A stretch of 43,746 nt of DNA. Origin: Chloroflexota bacterium. Its GTDB lineage: Bacteria; Chloroflexota; Chloroflexia; Chloroheliales; Chloroheliaceae. Position 1 is the first letter of the stretch. Every line of letters begins with the position of its first letter. The stretch is taken from assembly GCA_028287745.1 (NCBI GenBank), contig JAQBPB010000023.1:1-43746 (forward strand), in the 5' to 3' direction. The notes below the pieces were generated by a model, which saw only the letters and a list, made by a program, of their open reading frames with translations, ran no database searches and was not told the DNA's origin. A program made the position numbers and the translations under genes. This document shows, piece by piece, positions 33,757 through 41,786 of the stretch.

Positions 33757-34899
33757 ATGACAAAGAAGTACAGTGTTCTTAGTTTGTTGCTGGTATGCTT
33801 GCTGATGGCAGGCGTGCTGGCGGCGTGTGGCGATAATACAGCCACCCCGGCTCCCGCAGCCACCACGGCGGCGGCAACAACGGCAGCCAGCGCGACGACT
33901 GCGGCCCCCGCAGCCACCACCGCCTCCGCTAGCGCCACTACTGCGGCCGCTAGTGCCACTAACGCGGCGGCGGCGGCTACTGCCCCGGCCGGTCCTGAAG
34001 CCCAGTTGCGCATTGGTTATATCCCTGATACGCACGGTGGAGGTATTGTTGCCGTCGCAAACGATAAAGGCTACTGGAAACAGGCCGGGATTGCTCCTTC
34101 TCTCAAAAGCTTCAGCAACGGTCCGTTACAGGTTACGGCAATGGCTGCCGGTGACCTCGACTTTGCTTACATCGGCCCCGGCGCGGCCTGGCTTGCGGCC
34201 CAGGGTCAGGCTGTAGTTGTAACTGTTGATAGCCTCAATACCGGTGATTACCTGATAACCCGCAACGGGACCGGTGTAAACTCTATCAATGACCTGAAAG
34301 GCAAGAAGATCGGCGTTCCCCTGGGTACTTCCGGCGAAATGATTTTGCAGCTTTCGCTCCAGAAAGCCAACATTAGCCCCAAGGATGTCCAGCTTATTAA
34401 CCTCGACCCGGCCGGGGTTGTTACCGCCTTCATTGGCGGGCAGATTGATGTCGCCGCCATCTGGTCGCCGCTTAGCAGCCAGATTCAGCAGCGTATCCCT
34501 GACGCCAAAATCTTGATTGATAACACGGCTTTCTTCCCGACCTACAGCTTCCCGCAAATGTGGGTAGCCTCGCCTAAAATTGTCAAGGAAAACCCGGAAG
34601 CGGTAAAGCGGTTCCTCAAGGCCTTTGTCCTGGCGAACGATTACCGGGCCGCCAATATTGAGGAAATGGTCACTTTGACCGCCAAGCTTACCGGCGCGCC
34701 TGCCGAGGACTTACGGACCCAGACCAAGACCACCCAGTGGCTTACCTCGGCCGATATTCAAAAGGCGAATACGGACGGAACTACCCTTAAATGGTTTGAC
34801 GGCCTGGTCCAGATGTTCCTTCTTACCAACAAGCTGCCGAGCGCTGTACCTGCCAAGAACTTCGTAAATACCGAGTTATTTGGTTCGGTCTTGAAGTAG
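33757..34899 (+). CDS. ABC importer substrate-binding lipoprotein (SsuA/NMT1-like)
   Basis: 380 residues. The signal peptide ends in lipobox Leu21-Ala-Ala-Cys24, so the protein is lipid-anchored outside the membrane. Residues about 28-75 are an Ala/Thr/Pro linker, common in Chloroflexota. The binding fold follows: LRIGYIPDTHGGGIVAVANDKGYWKQAGI, LDFAYIGPGAAWLAAQGQAVVV, NDLKGKKIGVPLGTSGEMILQLSLQKANI and FPQMWVASPKIVKENPEAVKRFLKAF. This is the NMT1/THI5-like type used for nitrate, sulfonates, taurine and pyrimidines. ATG 33757 has AGGAGAG seven bases upstream; a TTG at 33733 is less likely. A terminator follows at 35016. Confidence 0.9.
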   Translation: MTKKYSVLSLLLVCLLMAGVLAACGDNTATPAPAATTAAATTAASATTAAPAATTASASATTAAASATNAAAAATAPAGPEAQLRIGYIPDTHGGGIVAVANDKGYWKQAGIAPSLKSFSNGPLQVTAMAAGDLDFAYIGPGAAWLAAQGQAVVVTVDSLNTGDYLITRNGTGVNSINDLKGKKIGVPLGTSGEMILQLSLQKANISPKDVQLINLDPAGVVTAFIGGQIDVAAIWSPLSSQIQQRIPDAKILIDNTAFFPTYSFPQMWVASPKIVKENPEAVKRFLKAFVLANDYRAANIEEMVTLTAKLTGAPAEDLRTQTKTTQWLTSADIQKANTDGTTLKWFDGLVQMFLLTNKLPSAVPAKNFVNTELFGSVLK

Positions 34900-35015
34900 G
34901 CAAAGTATTCTGGAGTAGCCTGAAATCTGCGCCGGTGCTTCAGGCCAGGATCGAAGGGGCTGAAAAAGGCTTTTCGAAGAAAAGCTACTGCTCGAAACTT
35001 CAGTTAATCTGACAT

Positions 35016-35053
35016 AAGGGGTGAAACCTGAACAAAGCGGTTTCACCCCTTTC
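35016..35053 (+). terminator. Rho-independent terminator of the importer operon
   Basis: AAGGGGTGAAACC (35016-35028) pairs perfectly with GGTTTCACCCCTT (35039-35051) over 13 bp, followed by T and a T-rich tail. Confidence 0.85.
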
Positions 35054-35145
35054 TTGCTTTGTAAACCTGCTTTATGCTACTTTTAAGCCTCTATAAATTA
35101 GGAAAGTAGCCGGGTTTTAGAAGTGGCTCAATAGAGGTAAGGACA

Positions 35146-35895
35146 ATGAGTAATCTGGGTGAGTTACCCAATCTGCCGCCGGACAACAACATGGATAACG
35201 AAGAAGGCGACTATCCGGTTTGGACCTACCAGGGCTACCGGATGCGACATGCGGAGTTTAATACGGCATGGGTGCATTACTACCGCGCCGAAATCCAACG
35301 CTGTAATACCTGGCGTACCCGGCTGGACGCTACCACTAACTGGGCCGTACTGACTGTAGCTGCTGCTATTTCTTTCAGCATTTCCAGCCCAGGCAACCAC
35401 TACGGCGTCATAATTTTAGATACGCTGCTGGTTACGCTCTTTTTGTGGATTGAAGCCCGGCGCTATCGCTATTATGAACTGTGGAGTTACCGGGCCAGGC
35501 TGCTGGAAATCAACTATTTTGCGGCAATGCTGGTGCCGCCTTTCAAACCCGCCAAGGGCTGGGCGGAGGCTATGGCCGAATCCCTGAACAGACCTAAATT
35601 TTCAATAAGTATGTTGGAAGCCTTTGGCAGGCGCCTGCGCCGCAATTACCTTTTGATATACCTGATTTTAGGCAGCACCTGGGCCTTGAAAAGCTATATA
35701 CACCCTTTCCCGGCCGTTAGTATTGACCAATTTATAGATCGGTCCGCCCTGGGGTCGCTGCCTGGGCTTGTTTTGGTAATAATCGGCCTGACTTTTAACG
35801 GCTCGCTTTTCCTCATAGCCCTCTTTACTTTAAGGTTACATGATGCTACCGGGGAAGTAGGGGATAATTTCAACGTCCATTCCCTGAGTGATTAG
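35146..35895 (+). CDS. DUF2270-family membrane protein
   Basis: 249 residues. The head region YRAEIQRCNTWRTRLDATTNWAV is followed by two membrane helices (LTVAAAISFSI and GVIILDTLLVTLFLWIEARRYRYYELW) and the RLLEINYFAAMLVPPF segment characteristic of DUF2270. Two more helices lie in the second half (YLLIYLILGSTWALKSYI and LPGLVLVIIGLTFNGSLFLIALFTLRL). The family is of unknown function and sits in the inner membrane. ATG 35146 has GAGGTAAGG upstream. It is single and starts about 90 bp past the importer terminator. Confidence 0.82.
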   Translation: MSNLGELPNLPPDNNMDNEEGDYPVWTYQGYRMRHAEFNTAWVHYYRAEIQRCNTWRTRLDATTNWAVLTVAAAISFSISSPGNHYGVIILDTLLVTLFLWIEARRYRYYELWSYRARLLEINYFAAMLVPPFKPAKGWAEAMAESLNRPKFSISMLEAFGRRLRRNYLLIYLILGSTWALKSYIHPFPAVSIDQFIDRSALGSLPGLVLVIIGLTFNGSLFLIALFTLRLHDATGEVGDNFNVHSLSD

Positions 35896-35918
35896 CCGCC
35901 AGCACTTAAAATCTATAA

Positions 35919-35950
35919 GCCGGTTAAAGCAGGATTTTGGTTTAACCGGC
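35919..35950. repeat. 10-bp-arm hairpin after the DUF2270 gene
   Basis: GCCGGTTAAA (35919-35928) and TTTAACCGGC (35941-35950) pair perfectly around 12 bases. A second weaker stem (GGGGCT 35963-35968 with AGCCCC 35991-35996) follows, ending TTCGTTTTG. The two may act together as terminator. Confidence 0.6.
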
Positions 35951-35984
35951 CAACAAAAGACAGGGGCTTTAGCCGGAAACCGGG

Positions 35985-36300
35985 TTAAACAGCCCCTTCG
36001 TTTTGCCCAATCTGCCGGGCCAGGTCAGGCGGCAGCGCGTTCAGCTCGGTGCGGGTTGCGCCCGGGAAGCGGGCGAAATGAGCCAGTCCTTTTCCAGGGC
36101 CGCCCCAAAGGCTGGTTCATCCAACCAGTACCCGTTGATAACAAGGGTGTTGCTGGTGCGGTCCAGTTTTGGGTCAAGGCGGGCCACGAATTTATCACCA
36201 TAGAGGACCGACAAGGTGTAATAGCCCCAACGCCGCTGGTTGCCCGGTTTATAAACTTCCCCGACGTAGTCATAATCGAAAATAGTTTGAGAGTGTTTTC
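35985..36300 (-). pseudogene. Remnant of AlkX/YcaQ-like winged-helix DNA glycosylase
   Basis: On the minus strand a frame beginning after TGA near 36301 reads FDYDYVGEVYKPGNQRRWGY, then YTLSVLYGDKFVARLDPKLD and RTSNTLVINGYWLDEPAFGA before a stop. This is the C-terminal signature of the HTH_42 (YcaQ/AlkX) family: FDYxxExYxPxxxRRxGYYxLPxLxGDrLVARxDxKxDR. A shifted frame resumes with LAHFARFPGATRTELNALPP, the matching end of the protein, to TAA at 35985. The N-terminal two-thirds is absent. It is therefore a truncated, frameshifted copy of a gene for DNA crosslink or alkyl repair. The plus-strand frame over the same DNA is a shadow. Confidence 0.78.
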
Positions 36301-36509
36301 ATCAGGGAAATGTATAAGATAGCCTGAACATAGGGGCAAGGGGTGGGAGAAATGGCCGGTGGGGCGGAGAAGGGGACATAGAATAAAAAATGTTGGGATA
36401 CAGGACGTGGGGCGTGGAACCCCAGGATTGAAGTAGCAAGAGCCGGGGTTTAACCCGGCTCATACGCTGGTTGTGGTAATTGTTAAACGTTCTCCGCCCT
36501 CCGAAAAGA
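36301..36509. other. Short gap with G-rich tract
   Basis: No gene is seen. Runs of three or four G at 36333-36336, 36340-36343, 36345-36347, 36361-36364 and 36372-36375 on the plus strand could form a G-quadruplex with one long loop. Confidence 0.4.
36440..36461 (-). terminator. Hairpin after the propeller-peptidase gene
   Basis: GAGCCGGG (36440-36447) pairs with CCCGGCTC (36454-36461) around 6 bases. On the minus strand it is followed by TTGCTACTTC, a poor T-run. It lies about 50 bp past the stop at 36510. Confidence 0.5.
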
Positions 36510-38588
36510 TTACCGGTTTTCGGGGTCGAGGCTCAGGTTGAAGTTCAGGGCAGCCGGGTCGGACACACCGGTGAACTCAAACTTCAAGCGGTGCGCGCCC
36601 GCTACCAGCGGACCTTTCCACTGGCCGCCGGTCGGGCCGGATTGGTCCAGAACGAGCGTGTCGTCCAGCCAGACCTTGATACCGGCCGTATTGGCGGCGG
36701 TCAAGGTATAATTTCCGGCCGGTACAACCTCTGTCCGGCTGTAACGAGCCGACCAGCTATCTTTTAACAGGGCCGGGAGTAGTCCTGCTGCGTCCCCGGT
36801 GGTGGTCAACTGCATGCCGCCCGCCAGGTAATCTACCCAGGCCGGACCGCAGCCCAGGCTCTTGTTGTTATAGAACTCCCTGCGCCAACCGTCACCGTCC
36901 GTAGGCCAGGCGGTAAACCCGGTCGGGCTGCCGAACCGGATAAAGCCTTCCCGGAAACTTTGCTGAGGGGCGCCGTTCCAGGTGTATTCATCCGAAGTAG
37001 CCGGTCCAAACCGGGAAGGGTTCCCATTCGCGGCGTACCAGTCAAAAATCCCCCGGTGAATAGTGAAGGCCCGGCAGGTTCCCGGAAATAGCCCCTGGCG
37101 GTGTTCGGAATCTTCGTCCTGCATAATAGCGACCGGGTCGCCGGTAAAATCTTGAATTACCACCCCATACCACCAATGCGCGGCGTTGGTGGGGCTGGAC
37201 ATCTTCGGAAGTCCGCCCGCGCGGTTATAAGCATCAACAAACTGGGTCAGGCGGCTGGTGCCCTGGCCGGGAGTAATTACCTCGGCGGTGGCCTGGGCCG
37301 GAGGCGTGCCGGTAAAGATGTTCATCTGCTGGGGCCAGCCCTGCCGCCCGATGAACTCGCCCAGTGTTTTGTAGTCGGTCGCGTCCCAGGGATCAATGAC
37401 CGTATAGCCGTTCGGGTCGGTGCCGCTTCCGCCGTTCACCACGACAAAATGGGTCCGGGCCGTCCAGATACTAAAGCCGACAATTACCGGGAAGCCCTGT
37501 TCCAGGCTGGCCCGCATCGCGTTAAAATCGAAAGAACGGATTTCGCCGCCGCTTACTTTGCCGCCGCTGCAATTGCCGGAGGCACTGCCCCAGCGCATCG
37601 GACAGGCGCTGTAACCCAGGCAATTTCTAAGCTGCTTCGGGTCGGTATCTACCCCGTAATATTTAAAGACCATGGCGGTTGAAGTCAGGGCGCAGCCCTG
37701 CGCACCAATGGTCGTGCCGCAGCCACCCAGGCTGTAGTCCTTCCAGCGGGGATCCTCCTGCGAAAAGAGGGGTAGATTGAGCTTGTTGGAAGCTTTGGCT
37801 TTGACCACCGCTACGTCTACAGAAGCTACCTGGTTGTTAGACAGGTCAATCGAGTACTTGTGCTGCGGCGTGCTGGTCCGGTCGATGTACTCCAGGAACT
37901 TACCATCCGGGGTCCAGCTTACAACGTCCCGGTTATTGCCTAAAAAGATTTCCCGTTTAAAGGAAGCGGAATTTTTCAGGACCGGTTCCCGGCCAATTCC
38001 ATCGGAATTCATCCGCCAGAGTTCAAGCTGGCCTTCCGGGGTAATAATCACGTAAGCCAGTTGCTTGCTGTCAGGCGACCAGACAAACGGGGCAGTCCAC
38101 AATTGCTGGGCCGGGAAAGCAGTCAACTGGTGCGGGTTGGTCCCATCGTAATTGACCATCCAGATAGCCGAGCCGGTGGCGTTTTCGTTACCGGCTTTTA
38201 CATAAACCAGTTTCTGACCGTCCGGGGCTACCGCGACACTCCCGGCAGAGCGGGCATCCAGCGTTGCAGCCGGTTCAGTTAATATTATCTTTTTATCAGG
38301 GCCGTTAGTGACATATAAATGCGCCAGGTCGCCTTCGGTTTCGATACCGGCTGTGCGAGCGGCGATTGCCGGGTCAGGCGCAGTCTGCGCTGAAGCATTA
38401 AACGGGTGAAAAGCCTGGGTTAATAGTAAGCCCAGCATCAAGAATATCAGAGATAAGGACGCAACCGTCCTGTTAGAGCGACTTAAAGTCTTTTGAAAAC
38501 CCTTATGAATAACTAAAGTGTGTAAAACAGATAATGAAACGTCAACCGTCCATTGAATCTTTTTAGATGCTAATTTTTCTCGTAGCAA
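36510..38588 (-). CDS. Exported TolB-propeller / C39-like peptidase / PA14 protein
   Basis: About 692 residues from TTG 38588, chosen because AAGGAG lies five bases upstream; the frame is open to 38648. After a basic head an exported-type helix (SLSLIFLMLGLLL) ends near NASAQ. Then come PD40/TolB-like blades (VAPDGQKLVYVKA, WSPDSKQLAYVI, WTPDGKFLEYID). A C39-like cysteine peptidase domain follows (PLFSQEDPRWKDYSLGG, catalytic-type Cys299 in GCALTS, His380 in THFVVVNGG, then DPWD). The C-terminal third ends in a PA14-like beta domain (SARYSRTEVVPAGNYTLTA). The combination suggests a cell-surface or secreted peptidase or glycan-binding enzyme. The substrate is not known, and no immunity gene is seen. 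Confidence 0.8.
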   Translation of the reverse strand: MLREKLASKKIQWTVDVSLSVLHTLVIHKGFQKTLSRSNRTVASLSLIFLMLGLLLTQAFHPFNASAQTAPDPAIAARTAGIETEGDLAHLYVTNGPDKKIILTEPAATLDARSAGSVAVAPDGQKLVYVKAGNENATGSAIWMVNYDGTNPHQLTAFPAQQLWTAPFVWSPDSKQLAYVIITPEGQLELWRMNSDGIGREPVLKNSASFKREIFLGNNRDVVSWTPDGKFLEYIDRTSTPQHKYSIDLSNNQVASVDVAVVKAKASNKLNLPLFSQEDPRWKDYSLGGCGTTIGAQGCALTSTAMVFKYYGVDTDPKQLRNCLGYSACPMRWGSASGNCSGGKVSGGEIRSFDFNAMRASLEQGFPVIVGFSIWTARTHFVVVNGGSGTDPNGYTVIDPWDATDYKTLGEFIGRQGWPQQMNIFTGTPPAQATAEVITPGQGTSRLTQFVDAYNRAGGLPKMSSPTNAAHWWYGVVIQDFTGDPVAIMQDEDSEHRQGLFPGTCRAFTIHRGIFDWYAANGNPSRFGPATSDEYTWNGAPQQSFREGFIRFGSPTGFTAWPTDGDGWRREFYNNKSLGCGPAWVDYLAGGMQLTTTGDAAGLLPALLKDSWSARYSRTEVVPAGNYTLTAANTAGIKVWLDDTLVLDQSGPTGGQWKGPLVAGAHRLKFEFTGVSDPAALNFNLSLDPENR

Positions 38589-39030
38589 ATAAACTCCTTT
38601 TCCATGGAAGGAACTTGTCAAGCTATTAAATTGTGGAAGACAACACAAAAATGGGGGACTGCTCTAACACTTCCGGTGCGTCGCTCTCACACCGGGGCGA
38701 AATTACACTGGTCGAGACCCCTTGGCTGTGCCGCTATGAAAAAATCTTCACGCGTGCCTGGCCGGTTTATCTTCTCCAAGCTTCAGGTATACCAGGTCTA
38801 AGTAACCTTAAGTTCCTAATTAATGTCAATAAAAATACATAGCAGACTGCTATTGGGGCTGATAGTACCACACAAACCTTACGATGAACATTTCTTTTCA
38901 GTAAGAAACGGCGATTTTTAACCCATTAATTGAATTATTAATCAAATATTCAAATTTAAGGACTATAATTCCCAAATAAACCTCTTAATAAGCCCTGAAA
39001 TAATAAAACCGCCGCGAGGGCGGCTTAACT
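38589..39030. other. 442-bp gap upstream of the peptidase gene
   Basis: Short plus-strand frames (38604-38842) have unusual composition, no family match and no ribosome site. The stretch 38810-39000 is AT-rich and may hold the peptidase promoter. A terminator for the DUF1330 gene lies at the far end. Confidence 0.4.
39005..39023 (-). terminator. Terminator of the DUF1330 gene
   Basis: On the minus strand CCGCC (39023-39019) and GGCGG (39013-39009) flank 5 bases and are followed by TTTT (39008-39005). It lies 8 bp past the stop codon. Confidence 0.75.
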
Positions 39031-39318
39031 TTAGACTCCTTCGACTATAATCAGACTTCCATTGGCGACAGCCTGGCGTTTTAACCTGGCGGCCTGGTAA
39101 TCGTCGGAGTTGTACCAGCCCTGGGCTTTTTCGTAGCTTTCAAATTCGATAATCACCACCCGGCTGGCCGGTAACGGCCCTTCCAGGAATTCGTGTTTGC
39201 CGCCCCGTGCAATAAATTTCCCGCCGTAAGGGTCCAGGCTGGCTGGCACCAGTTTGGAATACTCTTTATATGCTTCAAAGTCCTCAATCTTCATTACGGC
39301 TATGATATACGCTGCCAT
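39031..39318 (-). CDS. DUF1330-family small protein
   Basis: 95 residues with the family's dimeric alpha-beta barrel pattern: AYIIAVMKIEDFEAYKEYSKLV, then KFIARGGKHEFLEG, RVVIIEFESYEKAQGWYNSDDYQAARLKRQ and LIIVEGV. This is the standard length and order of DUF1330 (EthD/monooxygenase-like) proteins. A role in small-molecule turnover is plausible but unproven. ATG 39318 has AGGAG upstream. It is a single gene with its own terminator. Confidence 0.9.
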   Translation of the reverse strand: MAAYIIAVMKIEDFEAYKEYSKLVPASLDPYGGKFIARGGKHEFLEGPLPASRVVIIEFESYEKAQGWYNSDDYQAARLKRQAVANGSLIIVEGV

Positions 39319-39859
39319 TAATTTCTCCTGGTTATAAATGGTTTCAAAGGAAGTTATTTTAGCACTTTTTAATGCCAGAAGGGTATTATTAGCGTAACCG
39401 GTGCTTTGCCCTGTACGGGGTACTTTCCTGACCGGGTAAGTTCTTCTTAATATTGAACTCTATCATTAAGCCAGTTCTAGATTCGGTTGCACCGGGCAAT
39501 TTCCGCCAGATTAGTTATCTTGTACCAATCTTTGACTTATGCTGGCGGCAAGAATATAATTAGTTGTTCTTCTTTGTTGTTCTTCTTTTTAGAAGTTAAA
39601 AATAGAAATAGAAGTTAAAATAGAAGCTAAAATTGGTTAGACTCAACGTTCACCTGTTTTTAGTCCACCCACAAAATAATATAAAAGATAATATTCACCC
39701 TAAACCAGTCCCCACAAACTGAGGCTGAGGCTTTTAAACTTCACTGAAAATGTAACTTATGCCCCGGTTAATTGCTGCTTTACAGCGTATCTATTCCGGT
39801 AAAAGTTAGCCAGGCGAGTATTCTACAGCTTATATGAATATTATTCAGAGGTAGTTAAA
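39319..39859. other. 541-bp gap upstream of the histidine kinase gene
   Basis: It holds short tandem-like repeats: TAGAAGTTAAAA at 39609-39620 followed directly by TAGAAGCTAAAA (39621-39632), with a partial copy at 39590-39600. TTGTTCTTC occurs twice near 39564 and 39577. There is no frame of interest. Confidence 0.45.
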
Positions 39860-41776
39860 TTGGATGCAGATAGAGCTCAAGTAGCCGTCAATGATGATTT
39901 TGAAAGTATAAGTAATGCCATTGCAAACGGAAATAACCTTGACGAAATTTTACAACTTATTGTACGGCGCACTTGTGAACTGTTAGAAATAGACCGGGCT
40001 TATATTTTCCTGAAAGAGGCTGAAGAGGGCCAGGTATTACAACTCAAAGCTGCCAGCGATCAAACCGGGCTGGTGCCGCCCCTGATTGCTTCGCCCCAGA
40101 GCCTGGAAAGTTGGGTAGTGCGGCGAGGACGTCCCCAGGTGCTGCCCGTTACTGCCACAAACGCGGCTAATACGCGCGCGCTACGTTCAACCTTGCTGCA
40201 AGCGAACGAAGATGACACTATGTTGACGCAGATAGCCGTACCGATCCTGCGTGGTTCTACGGTTACCGGTACATTAGTTATTATTGATAGGCTGGAAAAA
40301 CCTAACGACTCCCAACCAGCCTTAACTCCGCCATTAGTAACCACGGAACAATCCGAATCACCCAGAATAAATCTCCCGGTAAATCAAATTTTACCTTTTC
40401 TTAGCGTGTTAGCCGACCTTATATCATTAGCCCTGGAAAACCGGCAGATTCTAAAGCGTCAAAACCGGCGGAATCAACTGATCGCCCTTTTGCGGTTTAT
40501 CTCCAAAACCTCGACCAACCCTGCAACCAGCCTGGAAGAAATGTGCTGCTCCATAGCTGACAACATTGGCCTGGCCTGTGACGCGGAAAAAGTAGATATT
40601 ATGCTGTACAGTCAGGAGACCGGCGAACTTGTTACGCTTGGTACCACCAATACAGCTCTCAGCCAGTTACAAGCCCAACTGGGGCTGGACCATCTGCCGC
40701 TCGCAACGGCGGGCCGCCTGGGTGAAGTGTATCTGACCGGCCAACCCTTTTTGAGCGAACAGCTCGCAACGACCGATCAGGCCGACCAGGTAGAGAAATT
40801 GGGAGTAAAATCGCTTTTGATTGTGCCACTCCAGGTTGAGCAACAAAGCCATGGTGTAATTTCGCTTGCCAGCACCAGACCGCAGGCTTTCAATGAAGAC
40901 GACCTGAGTTTTATCAACTTTGTAAGCTTGCGACTGGGCTATTCGCTGCACCAGGAAGAATTAACCCAGGAGTTAGCCCAGGCCGAGGCCGCCCGGATTG
41001 AGGCCGACGTTAGGGAAAACTTTATCGCCATCGTCGCGCACGACCTTAAAAATGCCCTGGCCGTCATTCGAGGTAATAACCAGCTAAGCTTGAAAAGGAT
41101 TGCGAAAGGAGATTTCAGCCTTAGTCAGCGAGCGCAGCAGGTCAGCCTTTTGAAAGCTAACCAGGCCCTGGCCCTGATTGAAGATATGGTTGAGGTCAAT
41201 CAGATTGATAAAGGCAGCTTCAGGCTATTCAGGAGCGAGACCGAACTGGTTTCTCTGGTCCAGGAAGAAATAGAAGCGGTTCCAACTCAGCATAACAACG
41301 CCAATATTAATTATAACAGCGCTTATGAAGAGGTAGCCTTAAGCGCCGATGCCAACCGGCTAAGACAGGTTGTATCTAACCTGCTGGTTAATGCTTTGCG
41401 CTATTCACCTGCGGGCAGTCCTATCGAGGTAACAATCAAGCCTGCGCCGTCCCTGGCTGAATTGGAAACCAGTGTCGCGCCTGGATTAGTGGAAGCCCAG
41501 CAAGCGCAACTGGCAAAAGTAGCTGAAGGGCCGCTGGTAATGGTGTCCATTACCGACCAGGGAAGCGGTATTTCACGAACCGATCAGGGCCATATTTTTG
41601 AACGGTTCTACCGGGGAAGTGCCGCGCAAATGATCAGTGGTAGCGGGTTGGGTTTATACATAAGCCGTGAAATCGTGGTGCAACACGGCGGCTTGCTCTG
41701 GGTCGAATCCGAGGAAGGCCACGGCGCGACCTTTAACCTGATCCTTCCGGTCAGCCGGACCCTAAACGCAACTTGA
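39860..41776 (+). CDS. Soluble GAF-GAF sensor histidine kinase
   Basis: 638 residues with no membrane helix, so cytosolic. Residues about 15-205 are a GAF domain (LDEILQLIVRRTCELLEIDRAYIFLKEA), and about 210-375 a second (LIALLRFISKTSTNPATSLEEMCCSIAD, then SLLIVPLQVEQQSHGVISLAS). The kinase core has H-box His394 (IVAHDLKNAL), N-box RLRQVVSNLLVNALRYSP, G1 DQGSGIS, F-box FERFYRG and G2 GSGLGLYIS. All catalytic blocks are intact. GAF domains may bind small ligands, heme or cyclic nucleotides. TTG 39860 is preceded by GAGG and is the only early start. No response regulator is adjacent, so it is an orphan kinase in this window. Confidence 0.87.
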   Translation: MDADRAQVAVNDDFESISNAIANGNNLDEILQLIVRRTCELLEIDRAYIFLKEAEEGQVLQLKAASDQTGLVPPLIASPQSLESWVVRRGRPQVLPVTATNAANTRALRSTLLQANEDDTMLTQIAVPILRGSTVTGTLVIIDRLEKPNDSQPALTPPLVTTEQSESPRINLPVNQILPFLSVLADLISLALENRQILKRQNRRNQLIALLRFISKTSTNPATSLEEMCCSIADNIGLACDAEKVDIMLYSQETGELVTLGTTNTALSQLQAQLGLDHLPLATAGRLGEVYLTGQPFLSEQLATTDQADQVEKLGVKSLLIVPLQVEQQSHGVISLASTRPQAFNEDDLSFINFVSLRLGYSLHQEELTQELAQAEAARIEADVRENFIAIVAHDLKNALAVIRGNNQLSLKRIAKGDFSLSQRAQQVSLLKANQALALIEDMVEVNQIDKGSFRLFRSETELVSLVQEEIEAVPTQHNNANINYNSAYEEVALSADANRLRQVVSNLLVNALRYSPAGSPIEVTIKPAPSLAELETSVAPGLVEAQQAQLAKVAEGPLVMVSITDQGSGISRTDQGHIFERFYRGSAAQMISGSGLGLYISREIVVQHGGLLWVESEEGHGATFNLILPVSRTLNAT

Positions 41777-41786
41777 CATAATATTC

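Noticed and set aside
33699..34035. Ala/Gly/Arg-rich minus-strand frames opposite the binding protein
   Set aside because: They are shadows of the Ala/Thr linker coding sequence.
35888..36322. 144-codon plus-strand frame
   Set aside because: It lies over the minus-strand AlkX-like remnant, whose signature explains the open reading better.
38604..38842. Two overlapping short plus-strand frames
   Set aside because: They have no ribosome site, odd composition, and overlap the start of the peptidase gene on the other strand.
39590..39632. TAGAAGTTAAAA repeats considered as iterons of an origin
   Set aside because: There are only two full copies with a partial one, and no dnaA, rep gene or DnaA boxes nearby.
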